A stretch of 45,309 nucleotides of DNA from an uncultured Geobacter sp. (GCA_937871715.1 CALMOE010000263.1:1-45309), one strand, 5' to 3'; counted from the stretch's first letter, positions 36,377 through 45,307 are shown. Numbers and translations: made by a program. The notes: generated from the letters alone by a model not told the origin.

Positions 36377-38152
36377 ATGTCACTGCACCACAAGCACCAG
36401 TTACTGGGCAACGCCTCCACCTACACTAAAAAGCATTTTTCCGAGGAATTCTACCAGTCCCTGATGAACTCCATGGACGTGTCGCTGCTGGTGGTCAACA
36501 ACACCGGCATGACCATTCTTGCCAACAGGGTTGCCCGCAAGAACTTCAGGGCCTACCCTGGCATCCACCTGAACGACGCGATCCCGGACCTCTGGACCAA
36601 GATAGCGCAAAGACTGCAGGGAGCCCCCCTCACCCTTGAAATTTCCGTGCGGGGCGGAGAGGCCAGCTACGTGGGAAGAATCAGCCCCATGGCTCTCGAA
36701 AATCGAGAGATCGGGGCCGTCTGTTTTTTCATTGAGAACTCCGGACCGGAATCAATGGCCATGCAAATGCGGATCTTTCAGGAGATGACCAGGGAATTGG
36801 ACGCCATCATCAACTCCTCATCGGTTGCACTCTGGATCTGCGACGGAGAAGCCAACGTGCTGCGGATGAACCCTGCCTCGGAGCGGCTCAACAAGATCGA
36901 AGCGGCCGACTATGTCGGCCGCAACATGCAAGAACTGGTTGAGGAGGGGTTTATCGACAAATCGGTCACCCTGGACGTCATCAAGACCGGAACCGTGACG
37001 AACCTCATTCAACACCGCCTGGATCGCACGCTGATCGTCACGGGGACCCCCGTTTTTGATGGGGCGGGAAGGCTTATCCGGGTGGTGATAAGCGAGCGGG
37101 ACGTGAGCGAAATCGACAACCTGCAGCGGGAACTTGCGGAGCAGGAGTCGATGAAGGACCAACTTCGCAATCAGATGCTGGAGATGCAGCAGATGGAGCT
37201 TGTTTCGCGCCAGGTCATCGCAAAAAGCCTATGCATGTTGAAGGCGCTGCATCAGGCCCTCAAGGTGAGTTCCGTTGACTCATCGGTGCTGATCCTCGGC
37301 GAGTCCGGCGTGGGAAAAGGGTTGTTCGCAGACCTGATCCATAAACACTCGAAGCGCGCGGAACATCCGCTGATCAAGATCAACTGCGGCGCCATCCCCG
37401 AAGCCCTGATCGAATCGGAGCTGTTTGGCTATGACAAGGGGGCCTTTACCGGCGCCCAGTCCGCCGGCAAACCGGGGTATTTTGAGATGGCAGACGGCGG
37501 CACCCTGTTCCTTGACGAGATCGCGGAACTGCCGCTCCCCTCGCAGGTGAAGCTGTTGCGTTTCCTGGAAGATGGACGCATCACCCGTCTCGGCGGGACA
37601 AAGAGTCGCAACGTTGATGTCCGCATCCTTGCAGCAACCCACCGGAATCTCGAGAAGATGGTCGAAGAGAAGAAATTCAGGCTCGACCTCTATTACCGGC
37701 TAAAAGTCATCCCGATCCAGGTCCCGGCAGTCAGGGAGCGAAGGGACTGCATTCTCCCCCTCATCCAACACTACATCAACCACTTCGGCGAAAAGAGCGG
37801 CAGCAAAAAGCGCCTTACGCGTGCCGCATCCGACGCCTTGCTGACCTACCCCTTCCCGGGCAACGTACGGGAACTGATGAATGTCTGCGAGCGCCTGGTG
37901 GTCATGTCGGAAACCGAACTGATTGACCTCCAGGACCTTCCGAGCGAGATTGTCGAACGGGCAGATGCACCCGTTCCCTCCCTGGCAACTCCTTCGGACG
38001 GAATGACCCTGCAACAGATCCTGGATAACGTGGAAAAGCAGGTACTCACACAAGCAATGGCGCGATACGGCAATCAGTACAGGGCAGCGGAATCCCTTGG
38101 CCTGAGCCAGCCCACAGTGAACAGGAGACTGAAGAAATTCGGCATGAATTAG
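36377..38152 (+). CDS. PAS-PAS sigma-54-dependent transcriptional activator (second paralog)
   Basis: A 591-residue enhancer-binding protein matching the activator at 14849-16630 domain for domain: two PAS-like domains, linker, AAA+ domain (GESGVGKG near 308, GAFTGA near 355, GGTLFLDEIAELPL, PGNVREL) and a Fis-type helix-turn-helix (MARYGNQYRAAESLGLSQPT). The central domain is nearly identical to its paralog, while the PAS domains and recognition helix (LSQPTVNRRL versus INQSTVARKM) differ, as expected for a new signal and site. The ATG at 36377 is preferred because it matches the paralog's length; the frame to 36311 has no ribosome site. It probably drives the hyuA promoter about 360 bp downstream of its stop codon. 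Confidence 0.93.
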   Translation: MSLHHKHQLLGNASTYTKKHFSEEFYQSLMNSMDVSLLVVNNTGMTILANRVARKNFRAYPGIHLNDAIPDLWTKIAQRLQGAPLTLEISVRGGEASYVGRISPMALENREIGAVCFFIENSGPESMAMQMRIFQEMTRELDAIINSSSVALWICDGEANVLRMNPASERLNKIEAADYVGRNMQELVEEGFIDKSVTLDVIKTGTVTNLIQHRLDRTLIVTGTPVFDGAGRLIRVVISERDVSEIDNLQRELAEQESMKDQLRNQMLEMQQMELVSRQVIAKSLCMLKALHQALKVSSVDSSVLILGESGVGKGLFADLIHKHSKRAEHPLIKINCGAIPEALIESELFGYDKGAFTGAQSAGKPGYFEMADGGTLFLDEIAELPLPSQVKLLRFLEDGRITRLGGTKSRNVDVRILAATHRNLEKMVEEKKFRLDLYYRLKVIPIQVPAVRERRDCILPLIQHYINHFGEKSGSKKRLTRAASDALLTYPFPGNVRELMNVCERLVVMSETELIDLQDLPSEIVERADAPVPSLATPSDGMTLQQILDNVEKQVLTQAMARYGNQYRAAESLGLSQPTVNRRLKKFGMN

Positions 38153-38212
38153 CAGGTCATCCGGACGGCTCGCCCTGGACCATGACGCCACGGGAACGGG
38201 TGAGCTGACTAG

Positions 38213-38226
38213 ATTCAACAATGAAT
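38213..38226. promoter_or_regulatory. Candidate enhancer site of the second activator (ATTCA-N4-TGAAT)
   Basis: ATTCA-ACAA-TGAAT is a perfect 5-4-5 inverted repeat (arms extend to GATTCA/TGAATC). It lies about 325 bp upstream of the predicted hyuA start site and has the same half-sites as 36254-36267. The remainder of the 500-bp gap to hyuA contains the -24/-12 promoter and the leader but no gene that I can support. Confidence 0.5.
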
Positions 38227-38512
38227 CGACGGACCGCCCCTCCCCCCGAAAACCCGCAAAACAATGTCTTATTTTTTTAGCGCCAATAAAATGCCGCCCG
38301 GAAAACCTGCGGACGACAACACGACTTGACACAAAACATCATCACCGTCACCACATGACTCCCCCCTATCATTCGCCCCCTCGCAAATAAAAGCAATAGC
38401 CATGTCGCCCCAAGCAACAGCTAACAGCCTGAATACAAACCACATTTAATCCCAACACCCCGCCTCGACCATCAGGCAGCTTGAGCAACACCCTTAATGG
38501 ACCGCTACCTCT

Positions 38513-38528
38513 TGGCATGCAAGCTGCA
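38513..38528 (+). promoter_or_regulatory. Sigma-54 (-24/-12) promoter of hyuA-hyuB
   Basis: TGGCATG-CAAG-CTGCA fits TGGCACR-N4-TTGCW with two mismatches, keeping GG (38514-38515) and GC (38526-38527) exactly 10 bp apart. Transcription would begin near 38539, about 115 nt before hyuA. A sigma-54 activator gene lies immediately upstream. Confidence 0.7.
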
Positions 38529-38652
38529 GTAAAAAAATGTTATAAAGCCAACATCCGGACGGAATATCAACAAGGCCGCACGGATGACTACCACTCAAAC
38601 TTCTTCTACGGCTACCCGCCGCACGAGAAAATCCATAGCAAAGGAGATCACC

Positions 38653-40698
38653 ATGAAGTATCGCATCGCAATTGACACGGGAGGAACCAACACCGATGCC
38701 TTTATCTTCAACGAAGAGACCCGCACCTCGTTTGTTGCCAAAGTCCCTTCAACACCCAAAAACCCGGCCATTGCCATTACCGACGCCATCAAGGCGGCAG
38801 GACTAAAGGCATCGGAAATCAAGCTGATTACCCACGGCACGACGGTAGCCACCAATGCCCTGATCGAACGTAATTTCCCGAAGACGGCCATGATTACCAC
38901 GGCCGGCTTCCGTGACGTGGTGGAGATCTGCGACGGCACCAAGGAAGAGCTGTGGGACGCCTACGTGGACAAGCCATCATCCTACATCCGCCGCCGTGAC
39001 CGCTTCGAGGTGAGCGAACGGATCGATTTCAACGGCAACGTCATCACCCCCCTCGACCGGGACCAGGCGCGCAGCCTGGCCGAAAAGATTGCCAAGCTTG
39101 GTTACCAGGCAGTCTGTATCTGCTTTATCAACTCTTATGTGAATGCAGACCACGAGCAGTCGATGAAAAGCATTCTCGAGGATTACATGCCGGACAGCAC
39201 ATTTATCTGTACCTCGAGCGAGACCATTCCCGAGATGTTCGAACACCCCCGTTTCAGTACCGCCATGATCAGTGCCGTTCTCGGGCCATGCATCGTCAAC
39301 TATATCCATGACCTCGATAGCCGACTGAAGGAGATGGGGTACAAGGGTGACCTGCTGATCCTTCATTCCGGTGGAGGGGTGCTGACCGCAAAAGGAACAC
39401 GCAAATACCCGGCGCGTCTGGCCAGTTCCGGCATCGTGGCCGGCGCCATTGCCGGAGCTCATATTGCAAAGCAGGCCGGCTTCCAGAACGCCATCAGCTT
39501 TGACATGGGTGGGACGAGCACCGATGTGGCACTTACCTATAAGGGTGAGCTGAAAACCGCCAACAGCTGGCAGGTTGAGTATGGCTACCCGATCATGTTC
39601 CCCAGCGTCGAAGTGCTTACCATTGGTGCCGGCGGAGGGAGCATTGCGTGGATCGATGCGGGCGGTTCGCTGCGCAACGGCCCGCAGAGTGCCGGCTCGG
39701 ATCCGGGGCCTGCCTGCTACGGCAGGGGGGGGGATGAGGCAACCAATACCGATGCCAACCTTGTTCTGGGGCGCCTGAGCAGTTCCCTGCTCGGGGGGCG
39801 TCTGCAACTCGATGTCAAGGCTTCGAAGCAGGTCATCAACGACAAGGTTGTCAAGCCCCTCAACATGGAACTCGCTGCTGCTGCCAGTGCCATGCTGAAG
39901 GTGGCCGAGGCCAACATGGCCAATGCCATCCGTTTGATTTCGGTCGGCCGCGGTTATGATCCGCGCGACTTTGCCCTGGTCGCCTTCGGTGGTGCCGGCC
40001 CGCTCCACGGAGCCTACCTTGCCCAGGAACTGGAGATCCCAACGGTCATCTTCCCCCGTTACCCCGGCATCGCCTCCGCCATGGGGTGCCTGCTGGTGGA
40101 TATCCGCCACGATTCCAGCCTGATGTATCTCGGCAAGACACAGGATGCCAACCTGATTCAATTGGCGCACAGCTTCGAGTCCATGGAGGAAGAGGCCAGG
40201 GACCATCTGGTTGAGGAGGGTGTGCCGCCCGAGAACATGCGCTTTATCCGCCAGATCGACATGCGCTATGTGGGTCAGTGGCGAACCCTGACCGTACCTG
40301 TGGACCTGTCAAATCCTGAAAGCACCCTTCAGGAGGCGCTGAAAAAATTCCATGCCGAACATGAACGATCCTACTCCTACAGTGACCCCTCCCGTGAGGT
40401 CGAGATCTTCGCACTCAAGCTGGTGACCCAGGGGATCATCCCCAAGCCGACCATGCCCAAGGTGCGGGAGACCGGTGATGCCGAGAGCGCCTTGACCGGC
40501 AGTCGGCAGGTCTATTTTGACGAGGCGGGGGGATTTGTCGAGACGCCGATCTACAACCGGGACAAGCTGCTCCCCGGTGCGCGCATCCAGGGTCCGGCAG
40601 TGGTGGAGCAGCTGGATTCGACGGTTGTCCTGCCACCCGAAACAGCGAGTGTCGTCGACCCTTACCTGAATATCATTACCAACTTTACACGGGCTTGA
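38653..40698 (+). CDS. hyuA: Hydantoinase/oxoprolinase family protein, subunit A
   Basis: A 681-residue HyuA-type subunit of an ATP-dependent amidohydrolase or related carboxylase. The ASKHA-fold ATP site is clear: IAIDTGGTNTDAF at the start, ITHGTTVATNALIER near 57, SFDMGGTSTDVAL near 285 and AFGGAGPLHG near 450. The family motif GPQSAGSDPGPACYGRGG is near 340. The family includes N-methylhydantoinase, 5-oxoprolinase and the acetone/acetophenone carboxylases. No acetone carboxylase gamma subunit is present, and an NCS1 permease follows, so a cyclic amide or ureide such as hydantoin is favoured. AAGGAG precedes the ATG at 38653; upstream in-frame codons lie in the leader. The gene ends 14 bp before hyuB. 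Confidence 0.85.
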   Translation: MKYRIAIDTGGTNTDAFIFNEETRTSFVAKVPSTPKNPAIAITDAIKAAGLKASEIKLITHGTTVATNALIERNFPKTAMITTAGFRDVVEICDGTKEELWDAYVDKPSSYIRRRDRFEVSERIDFNGNVITPLDRDQARSLAEKIAKLGYQAVCICFINSYVNADHEQSMKSILEDYMPDSTFICTSSETIPEMFEHPRFSTAMISAVLGPCIVNYIHDLDSRLKEMGYKGDLLILHSGGGVLTAKGTRKYPARLASSGIVAGAIAGAHIAKQAGFQNAISFDMGGTSTDVALTYKGELKTANSWQVEYGYPIMFPSVEVLTIGAGGGSIAWIDAGGSLRNGPQSAGSDPGPACYGRGGDEATNTDANLVLGRLSSSLLGGRLQLDVKASKQVINDKVVKPLNMELAAAASAMLKVAEANMANAIRLISVGRGYDPRDFALVAFGGAGPLHGAYLAQELEIPTVIFPRYPGIASAMGCLLVDIRHDSSLMYLGKTQDANLIQLAHSFESMEEEARDHLVEEGVPPENMRFIRQIDMRYVGQWRTLTVPVDLSNPESTLQEALKKFHAEHERSYSYSDPSREVEIFALKLVTQGIIPKPTMPKVRETGDAESALTGSRQVYFDEAGGFVETPIYNRDKLLPGARIQGPAVVEQLDSTVVLPPETASVVDPYLNIITNFTRA

Positions 40699-40712
40699 AA
40701 GGAGAACTCATC

Positions 40713-42704
40713 ATGAAGAGCACCGAGCAACAACAATTCAAGCAGGATGCACCGGCCAAGCTTGATCCGATTACCTTTGAGGTACTCAAAAACGCTTTCA
40801 TCAACCTGGTGGACCAGATGTCGGAGCAGTTGCTCCGCACCTGCTACTCGTTCGTCATCTACAGCCGCGATTTCAGTAACTGCATTTGCGACCGCCATGG
40901 CAATACCGTTGCCCAAGGGACCCAGGATATCGCCGTGCATGTCGGCACCCTTCATTTCAGCGTGAAATCGGTTATCGCGCAGTATGGAGACGATATTCAG
41001 CCCGGAGACATCTTCATCACCAATGACCCATACAACGGCGGCACCCACTTCAATGACGTCCGGATCATCCGCCCCATTTTTTACGACGATGAACTGGTAG
41101 CGTTCACCCAGTCCAACGGCCACTGGGCAGATATCGGCGGAAGCGTCCCCGGTTCGTTCGATATCACCGCCAAGGAACATTTCGGTGAGGGGCTGCGGAT
41201 AACGCCGGTTAAAATATGGAAGGCCGGGGTGTTCCAGGAAGATGTTGCCAGGATGATGGTTTCCAACATGCGGGCGCCCGACGACTCCCTCGGCGATCTC
41301 CGCGCCCAGTCAGAAGCCACGCTGTGCGGCGCCCGGCGTCTGCTATCCCTTATGGATAAATACGGCAAGGAGACGATTCTGCTGGCATTTGAAGAGGTCC
41401 AGAACTATGTCGAACGCTATGCCCGCGGCCAGTTGAAGAGTCTGCCCAAGGGGACATGGAGCGCAACGGACTTCATTGACCAGGACCCTTCAAAAGAGGA
41501 AGGGCTGATCCCGATCAAGGTCAGCATGACCATTGAGGATGACCGGGTATTCTACGACTTTACCGGCACCCACCCCTCCATCGGCTGCTTCCTGAACTCG
41601 ACCTACAGCGCCTCCTTCTCCGGGGTCGTAGCAGGCACCAAGACCTTCTTCCCGGAACTGCCGCTCAATTCCGGCTTCTACCGAATCATCGACGTGCATT
41701 TTCCTGAAGGGAGCGTCGTCAACGCCCCCTGGCCGGTAGCGGTCGCCGGCTACTGCTCGGGAAGCTATGAAAAAATCATGAACGCCATCTTCGCCCTATG
41801 GTCGAATATCATCCCGGAGCGGGCGCTGGCCTGCTCGTTCAACCTGGAGTACCTGCTGGTCGGCGGCTGGGACGGGCGGGATCAGGCAAACCGGCGCTAT
41901 TTCATGAATTATGACTGGATGGCCGGCGGATGGGGGGGGCGCAACGGAAGGGACGGCTCCAATGCCACCTCGCCCGTCTTTGGGGTCGGTCTGGCCATTC
42001 AATCGGTAGAGGCCCAGGAAAGGCTGAGTCCGGTGCTGACCAGTGAGCACCAGATCGAAACCGACTCCGGCGGTCCCGGCAAGCATCGCGGTGGCTGCGG
42101 TGTCCGCCGGGGCGGGCAGCTGACCAAGGTAGAAAAGGCCGTCATGTCGTACTGCTGCGACCGTTCCCGTTCCGTCACCTGGGGCATCTGGGGGGGGTTG
42201 CCGTCCCGCCCCCACGGGGTTTCGCTGCTTCGTCAAGGCGCCGATCAGCCGGAGTATCTCGGCGCGGTCTTCTCCAACGTACCGGTGAAGGAAGGGGATC
42301 TCTTCAGTCGCCCCTCCTCCGGGGGTGGAGGGCTGGGTGATCCGCTCGAACGGCCATCGCAGGCCGTGCTTGACGATGTGCTTGACGGCTACGTGAGCGT
42401 GGCAAGGGCCCGCAGCGATTACGGCGTGGTGATTGTCGCCATAAACCCCGAACTCAATGAATACGCCGTTGACCATGAGGCGACCGACAAGGCAAGGGCG
42501 GCTATCCGAGAGGTTCGTGACGGAATGCTGGAAACCGATCCCCTTGTTGTCGCCGCCAAGTACCAGGCGGGAGAGATCGACACCCTCGATGTGATTCGCC
42601 ACTATGGGGTCATCTGTGACTGGAACGACAGGACACTCCTGCCCAAAACGACCAGCCAGTTCCGCGAGGCTCTTCAGGCAAGACGAAAACCACCCAAGAT
42701 GTAA
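40713..42704 (+). CDS. hyuB: Hydantoinase/oxoprolinase family protein, subunit B
   Basis: This 663-residue HyuB-type partner of HyuA is somewhat longer than typical (~520-600) because of a C-terminal extension from about residue 560. Family marks are DPITFEVLKNAFINLVDQMS at the start, FITNDPYNGGTHFNDV with likely metal ligands near 105, HWADIGGSVPGS near 135, and GGPGKHRGGCGVRRG near 455. GGAG sits 9 bp before the ATG at 40713. The two subunits probably form one complex in the cytoplasm. The true substrate is unproven: hydantoins, oxoproline or another cyclic amide are candidates. Confidence 0.85.
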   Translation: MKSTEQQQFKQDAPAKLDPITFEVLKNAFINLVDQMSEQLLRTCYSFVIYSRDFSNCICDRHGNTVAQGTQDIAVHVGTLHFSVKSVIAQYGDDIQPGDIFITNDPYNGGTHFNDVRIIRPIFYDDELVAFTQSNGHWADIGGSVPGSFDITAKEHFGEGLRITPVKIWKAGVFQEDVARMMVSNMRAPDDSLGDLRAQSEATLCGARRLLSLMDKYGKETILLAFEEVQNYVERYARGQLKSLPKGTWSATDFIDQDPSKEEGLIPIKVSMTIEDDRVFYDFTGTHPSIGCFLNSTYSASFSGVVAGTKTFFPELPLNSGFYRIIDVHFPEGSVVNAPWPVAVAGYCSGSYEKIMNAIFALWSNIIPERALACSFNLEYLLVGGWDGRDQANRRYFMNYDWMAGGWGGRNGRDGSNATSPVFGVGLAIQSVEAQERLSPVLTSEHQIETDSGGPGKHRGGCGVRRGGQLTKVEKAVMSYCCDRSRSVTWGIWGGLPSRPHGVSLLRQGADQPEYLGAVFSNVPVKEGDLFSRPSSGGGGLGDPLERPSQAVLDDVLDGYVSVARARSDYGVVIVAINPELNEYAVDHEATDKARAAIREVRDGMLETDPLVVAAKYQAGEIDTLDVIRHYGVICDWNDRTLLPKTTSQFREALQARRKPPKM

Positions 42705-42745
42705 CCACTCCCCTTCCGCAAACCGCTTGCAGCAATCAAGGGCAA

Positions 42746-42793
42746 TGGGCATTCAAATCGATCAGTTACGACAACTATTGATTTGAATGCCCA
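42746..42793. repeat. 14-bp inverted repeat between hyuB and the permease gene
   Basis: TGGGCATTCAAATC (42746-42759) and GATTTGAATGCCCA (42780-42793) are perfect inverted copies around a 20-nt loop, which itself can form AGTT/AACT. There is no T-run, so it is a weak terminator candidate, or a processing or protein-binding site. It contains the ATTCA and TGAAT half-sites of the second activator, but not at the 4-bp spacing. The rest of 42705-42972 shows no gene. Confidence 0.5.
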
Positions 42794-42972
42794 GGCGACA
42801 CACTATCCTTGCGCCTTATTCCGGACAGGTTGAAATCAAGAAGTCCGTTACAGACCTCAACTGAAGCAACGGGACATGGCCGGTGAAATCTAAGGCAACA
42901 GAGAGGAGTGAAGGAAATTACGCTGAACAGTTGTGGGGCAGTCAAAAACGTTCGTTAATCAAGGAGGATGTC

Positions 42973-44328
42973 ATGGCTCAAAAAATTACAGAAGTTAGTG
43001 AAGCCGCATTGGATTATTCATGCAACCCGGTACCGGAAAGTGGGCGAATGTCCCCATTTGGCCTCACCATGGCGTGGTGGAGTTGCTGCAGCGCCATGTT
43101 TTACGTGGTAGTTGCCGCCACCCTTGCGGCAGGGTTCGGCACGGTCAACACGCTCATCGGCATCGGCCTTTCGGTTGTCACCTATGCGGCGGTAAACGCG
43201 GTCATCAGTCGCTACGCCATCCGTACCGGCTCCTCTGTGGCGATGTTCTCGCGCATCCTCTTCGGCAGGTCGGGCGCCGCCCTTGCCACGCTGATCTTTG
43301 CGGCGACAGCGGTCTACTATGCCGTGTTTGAAGGTTCGGTCATGGCCCTGGCAGCGACCTTTCTCTTTACCGGTTTAAGCTACAAGGTTGCGGCCCTGAT
43401 CGTTGTCCTCTACAGCGTGCCGCTTGTTTTCGGGAGCGTCCAGAACTGGCTCGACAAGTTCAACGGCGTCCTGTTACCCATCTACCTCCTGGGTCTCTCG
43501 GCCTGCGTAGGCTTGGCCATCAGCAAGTACGGTTACAGCAATGCATGGCTGACGGCAGTACCCAAAGGGGGCGCACCGGCAATGGGGTGGTGGCAGGTAT
43601 ATGTGGCCTACATGGGGGTCTGGATTCTCATGATGTACGTCTTCGATTACGCCCGCTTCGGCAAGAAAGCCGATGAGGTCTATCACTCTAAGTTCAACTT
43701 CGGCGCACCGTTCTTCATCGTCTCATTCCTGGTTGGCGGACTGGCAGGCATCTTCCTGGTGCAGACCATTCCGATCGAAGGCGCCCTTTCCGAGGTATCG
43801 GCTGTCAAAGCGATCATCATGATGATGGGCGGCTTCGGGCTGCTGTTCGTCTGGGCAACGCAAACCCGCATCAACACGGCCAACTTCTATCTGGCCACGG
43901 TCAACTTCGAAACGCTGGGTAAACTGACCATGGGGCGGCACCTGTCAAAATATTTCTGGGCAATCATGGTCGGCGCGATTGTCTATGCACTGATGCTCAT
44001 GGATGTCTTCAGCTACCTGCTCAAGGCCCTTGCCTACCAGGGGATCTTCGTGGTGGCCTGGGTGGCCATTGCCCTGGCCTACATGCTGAAGGATGCGAAA
44101 AACGAGCATCCCGAAGAAGCCTCCAAGGGTGACAGCGAATACCCGGCCTACAATTCGCGCGGACTGACCGCCTGGTTCGGGTCGGTGATCCTCGGCATAG
44201 TAATGATGAATATCCCGGCTGCAGCGTCCTTCTCTTCACCATGCAGCGCCATTGCCGGATTTGTCCTCTATCTGGCGCTAAGACCCAACGAGAATGACGT
44301 CCCTGTTACGGTATTGAACCAGGAATAG
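42973..44328 (+). CDS. NCS1-family cytosine/hydantoin-type permease
   Basis: A 451-residue inner-membrane symporter with about twelve hydrophobic segments, typical of nucleobase:cation symporter-1 proteins (CodB, Mhp1, allantoin carriers). The first helix follows MSPFGLTMAWWSCCSAMFYV and the second carries LAAGFGTVNTLIGIGL. GTGSSVAMF-type conserved glycines (RTGSSVAMFSRILFGRSGAA) precede helix 3, and the FDYARFGKK loop is near residue 225. AAGGAGG precedes the ATG at 42973. It follows hyuB by 268 bp, so it may have its own promoter or share the operon past the inverted repeat. It presumably brings in the HyuAB substrate. Confidence 0.88.
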   Translation: MAQKITEVSEAALDYSCNPVPESGRMSPFGLTMAWWSCCSAMFYVVVAATLAAGFGTVNTLIGIGLSVVTYAAVNAVISRYAIRTGSSVAMFSRILFGRSGAALATLIFAATAVYYAVFEGSVMALAATFLFTGLSYKVAALIVVLYSVPLVFGSVQNWLDKFNGVLLPIYLLGLSACVGLAISKYGYSNAWLTAVPKGGAPAMGWWQVYVAYMGVWILMMYVFDYARFGKKADEVYHSKFNFGAPFFIVSFLVGGLAGIFLVQTIPIEGALSEVSAVKAIIMMMGGFGLLFVWATQTRINTANFYLATVNFETLGKLTMGRHLSKYFWAIMVGAIVYALMLMDVFSYLLKALAYQGIFVVAWVAIALAYMLKDAKNEHPEEASKGDSEYPAYNSRGLTAWFGSVILGIVMMNIPAAASFSSPCSAIAGFVLYLALRPNENDVPVTVLNQE

Positions 44329-44421
44329 CCGGCCTGCGACGGCATGCTGTCAAGGGCAGGTAAAGCAAATGGCGTTTCGACCCCGATCAGCATAATTGAT
44401 GAAAAACTACGTCCCACAGCG

Positions 44422-44493
44422 TTGCAACAACCACCTTTGTTTCAGTCATTTCTGATGCCGGGGCTTTCATTCTGGTGGAGATGAAATTACCGG
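44422..44493 (+). ncRNA. Candidate structured leader RNA (kissing hairpins), copy B, upstream of the Tsx-like gene
   Basis: This 72-nt element is homologous to 27016-27087. Hairpin 1 (44422-44445) has AACAA pairing with TTGTT around the loop CCACCT, supported by outer TG/CA pairs. Hairpin 2 (44458-44493) has CCGG...CCGG and TTTCA...TGAAA around the 12-nt loop TTCTGGTGGAGA. Loop-loop complementarity CCACC (44431-44435) with GGTGG (44474-44478) is kept. Stem positions that are C-G in copy A are U-A here. It ends 28 nt before the ATG and about 17 nt before AGGAG. The downstream protein is unrelated to the porin, so the element is shared by regulation, not by gene duplication. Confidence 0.6.
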
Positions 44494-44521
44494 ACGGACA
44501 TATCACGATGAGGAGAGAGAA

Positions 44522-45307
44522 ATGAAAAAATATTTTCTGAGATCCGGATTATGGAGTTTTACTTTCTGGTGCATGATCAGTTCATTGTTGCTTGTGAGCG
44601 GTCCAAGTCATGCAGAAGAGTTTTCATCGACTGACCTGCAAGTTCTCTACACCCCTTTTTTGGACCGGGATGATCCGGATCTGGGTAACGGCATCTTCAC
44701 CGACAGCAACAGGCTTACCGCTGTCAGGCTTGAGCACTTCGGGACGTGGGAATACGGGGATAATTTCTTTTGCACCGACCTGACCGAGGGGAACGAGGTC
44801 GGGGGCAAAGGCTCGGGTTCATTTGGTGGCGATACGGAATCACATCTTTTTCTCGTCTACGTCCCCAGGCTCAGCATCACAAAGCTTGCGAATACCCCCC
44901 TCAAAGGTTTCGTCAAGGACGTTTACCTTGCTGGACGTTTGGAGCGAGCGAGTTACGGCAGCTACATGGCGGAAAACCTCGGCATATCATTCGATCTGAA
45001 GATCCCGGGTACAGCCTTCTTCGAACAGGACTTTTACGCCCGCAACACTAATTACGACAAGGGGGTTGAATTCCTTTCCAGAACCGTCTGGTTGGCACCG
45101 TTTTCAGCCGGTCCGGTGGGTATGCACTTCGATGGTCTCGCATTGGTCAAGACAACCGATAACGGCGTCAATGCATTCACCCAACTTGACCTTTTGGCAG
45201 ATGTCTTCAACAAAGGACGGCTTCAGGCAGGTGTCCGACTGGAGTCTGCTTATTACAAGGATTACGAGAGAAATACGCCATACTTCATGCTGAAGTGGGT
45301 ATTCTGA
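44522..45307 (+). CDS. Tsx-like outer-membrane channel protein
   Basis: A complete 261-residue protein; the TGA stop is at 45305-45307, just inside the window. The signal peptide spans about residues 1-33, ending PSHAEE. The mature protein begins with FSSTDLQVLYTPFLD, has RLEHFGTWEYGDNFFCTDL near residue 65 and ends in a beta strand with terminal Phe (YFMLKWVF). These features fit the Tsx/nucleoside-channel family of 12-stranded outer-membrane channels. With the NCS1 permease it would form an outer-to-inner path for a nucleobase- or hydantoin-like compound. AGGAG lies 6-7 bp before the ATG, and the leader carries the shared 72-nt RNA element. Confidence 0.8.
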   Translation: MKKYFLRSGLWSFTFWCMISSLLLVSGPSHAEEFSSTDLQVLYTPFLDRDDPDLGNGIFTDSNRLTAVRLEHFGTWEYGDNFFCTDLTEGNEVGGKGSGSFGGDTESHLFLVYVPRLSITKLANTPLKGFVKDVYLAGRLERASYGSYMAENLGISFDLKIPGTAFFEQDFYARNTNYDKGVEFLSRTVWLAPFSAGPVGMHFDGLALVKTTDNGVNAFTQLDLLADVFNKGRLQAGVRLESAYYKDYERNTPYFMLKWVF

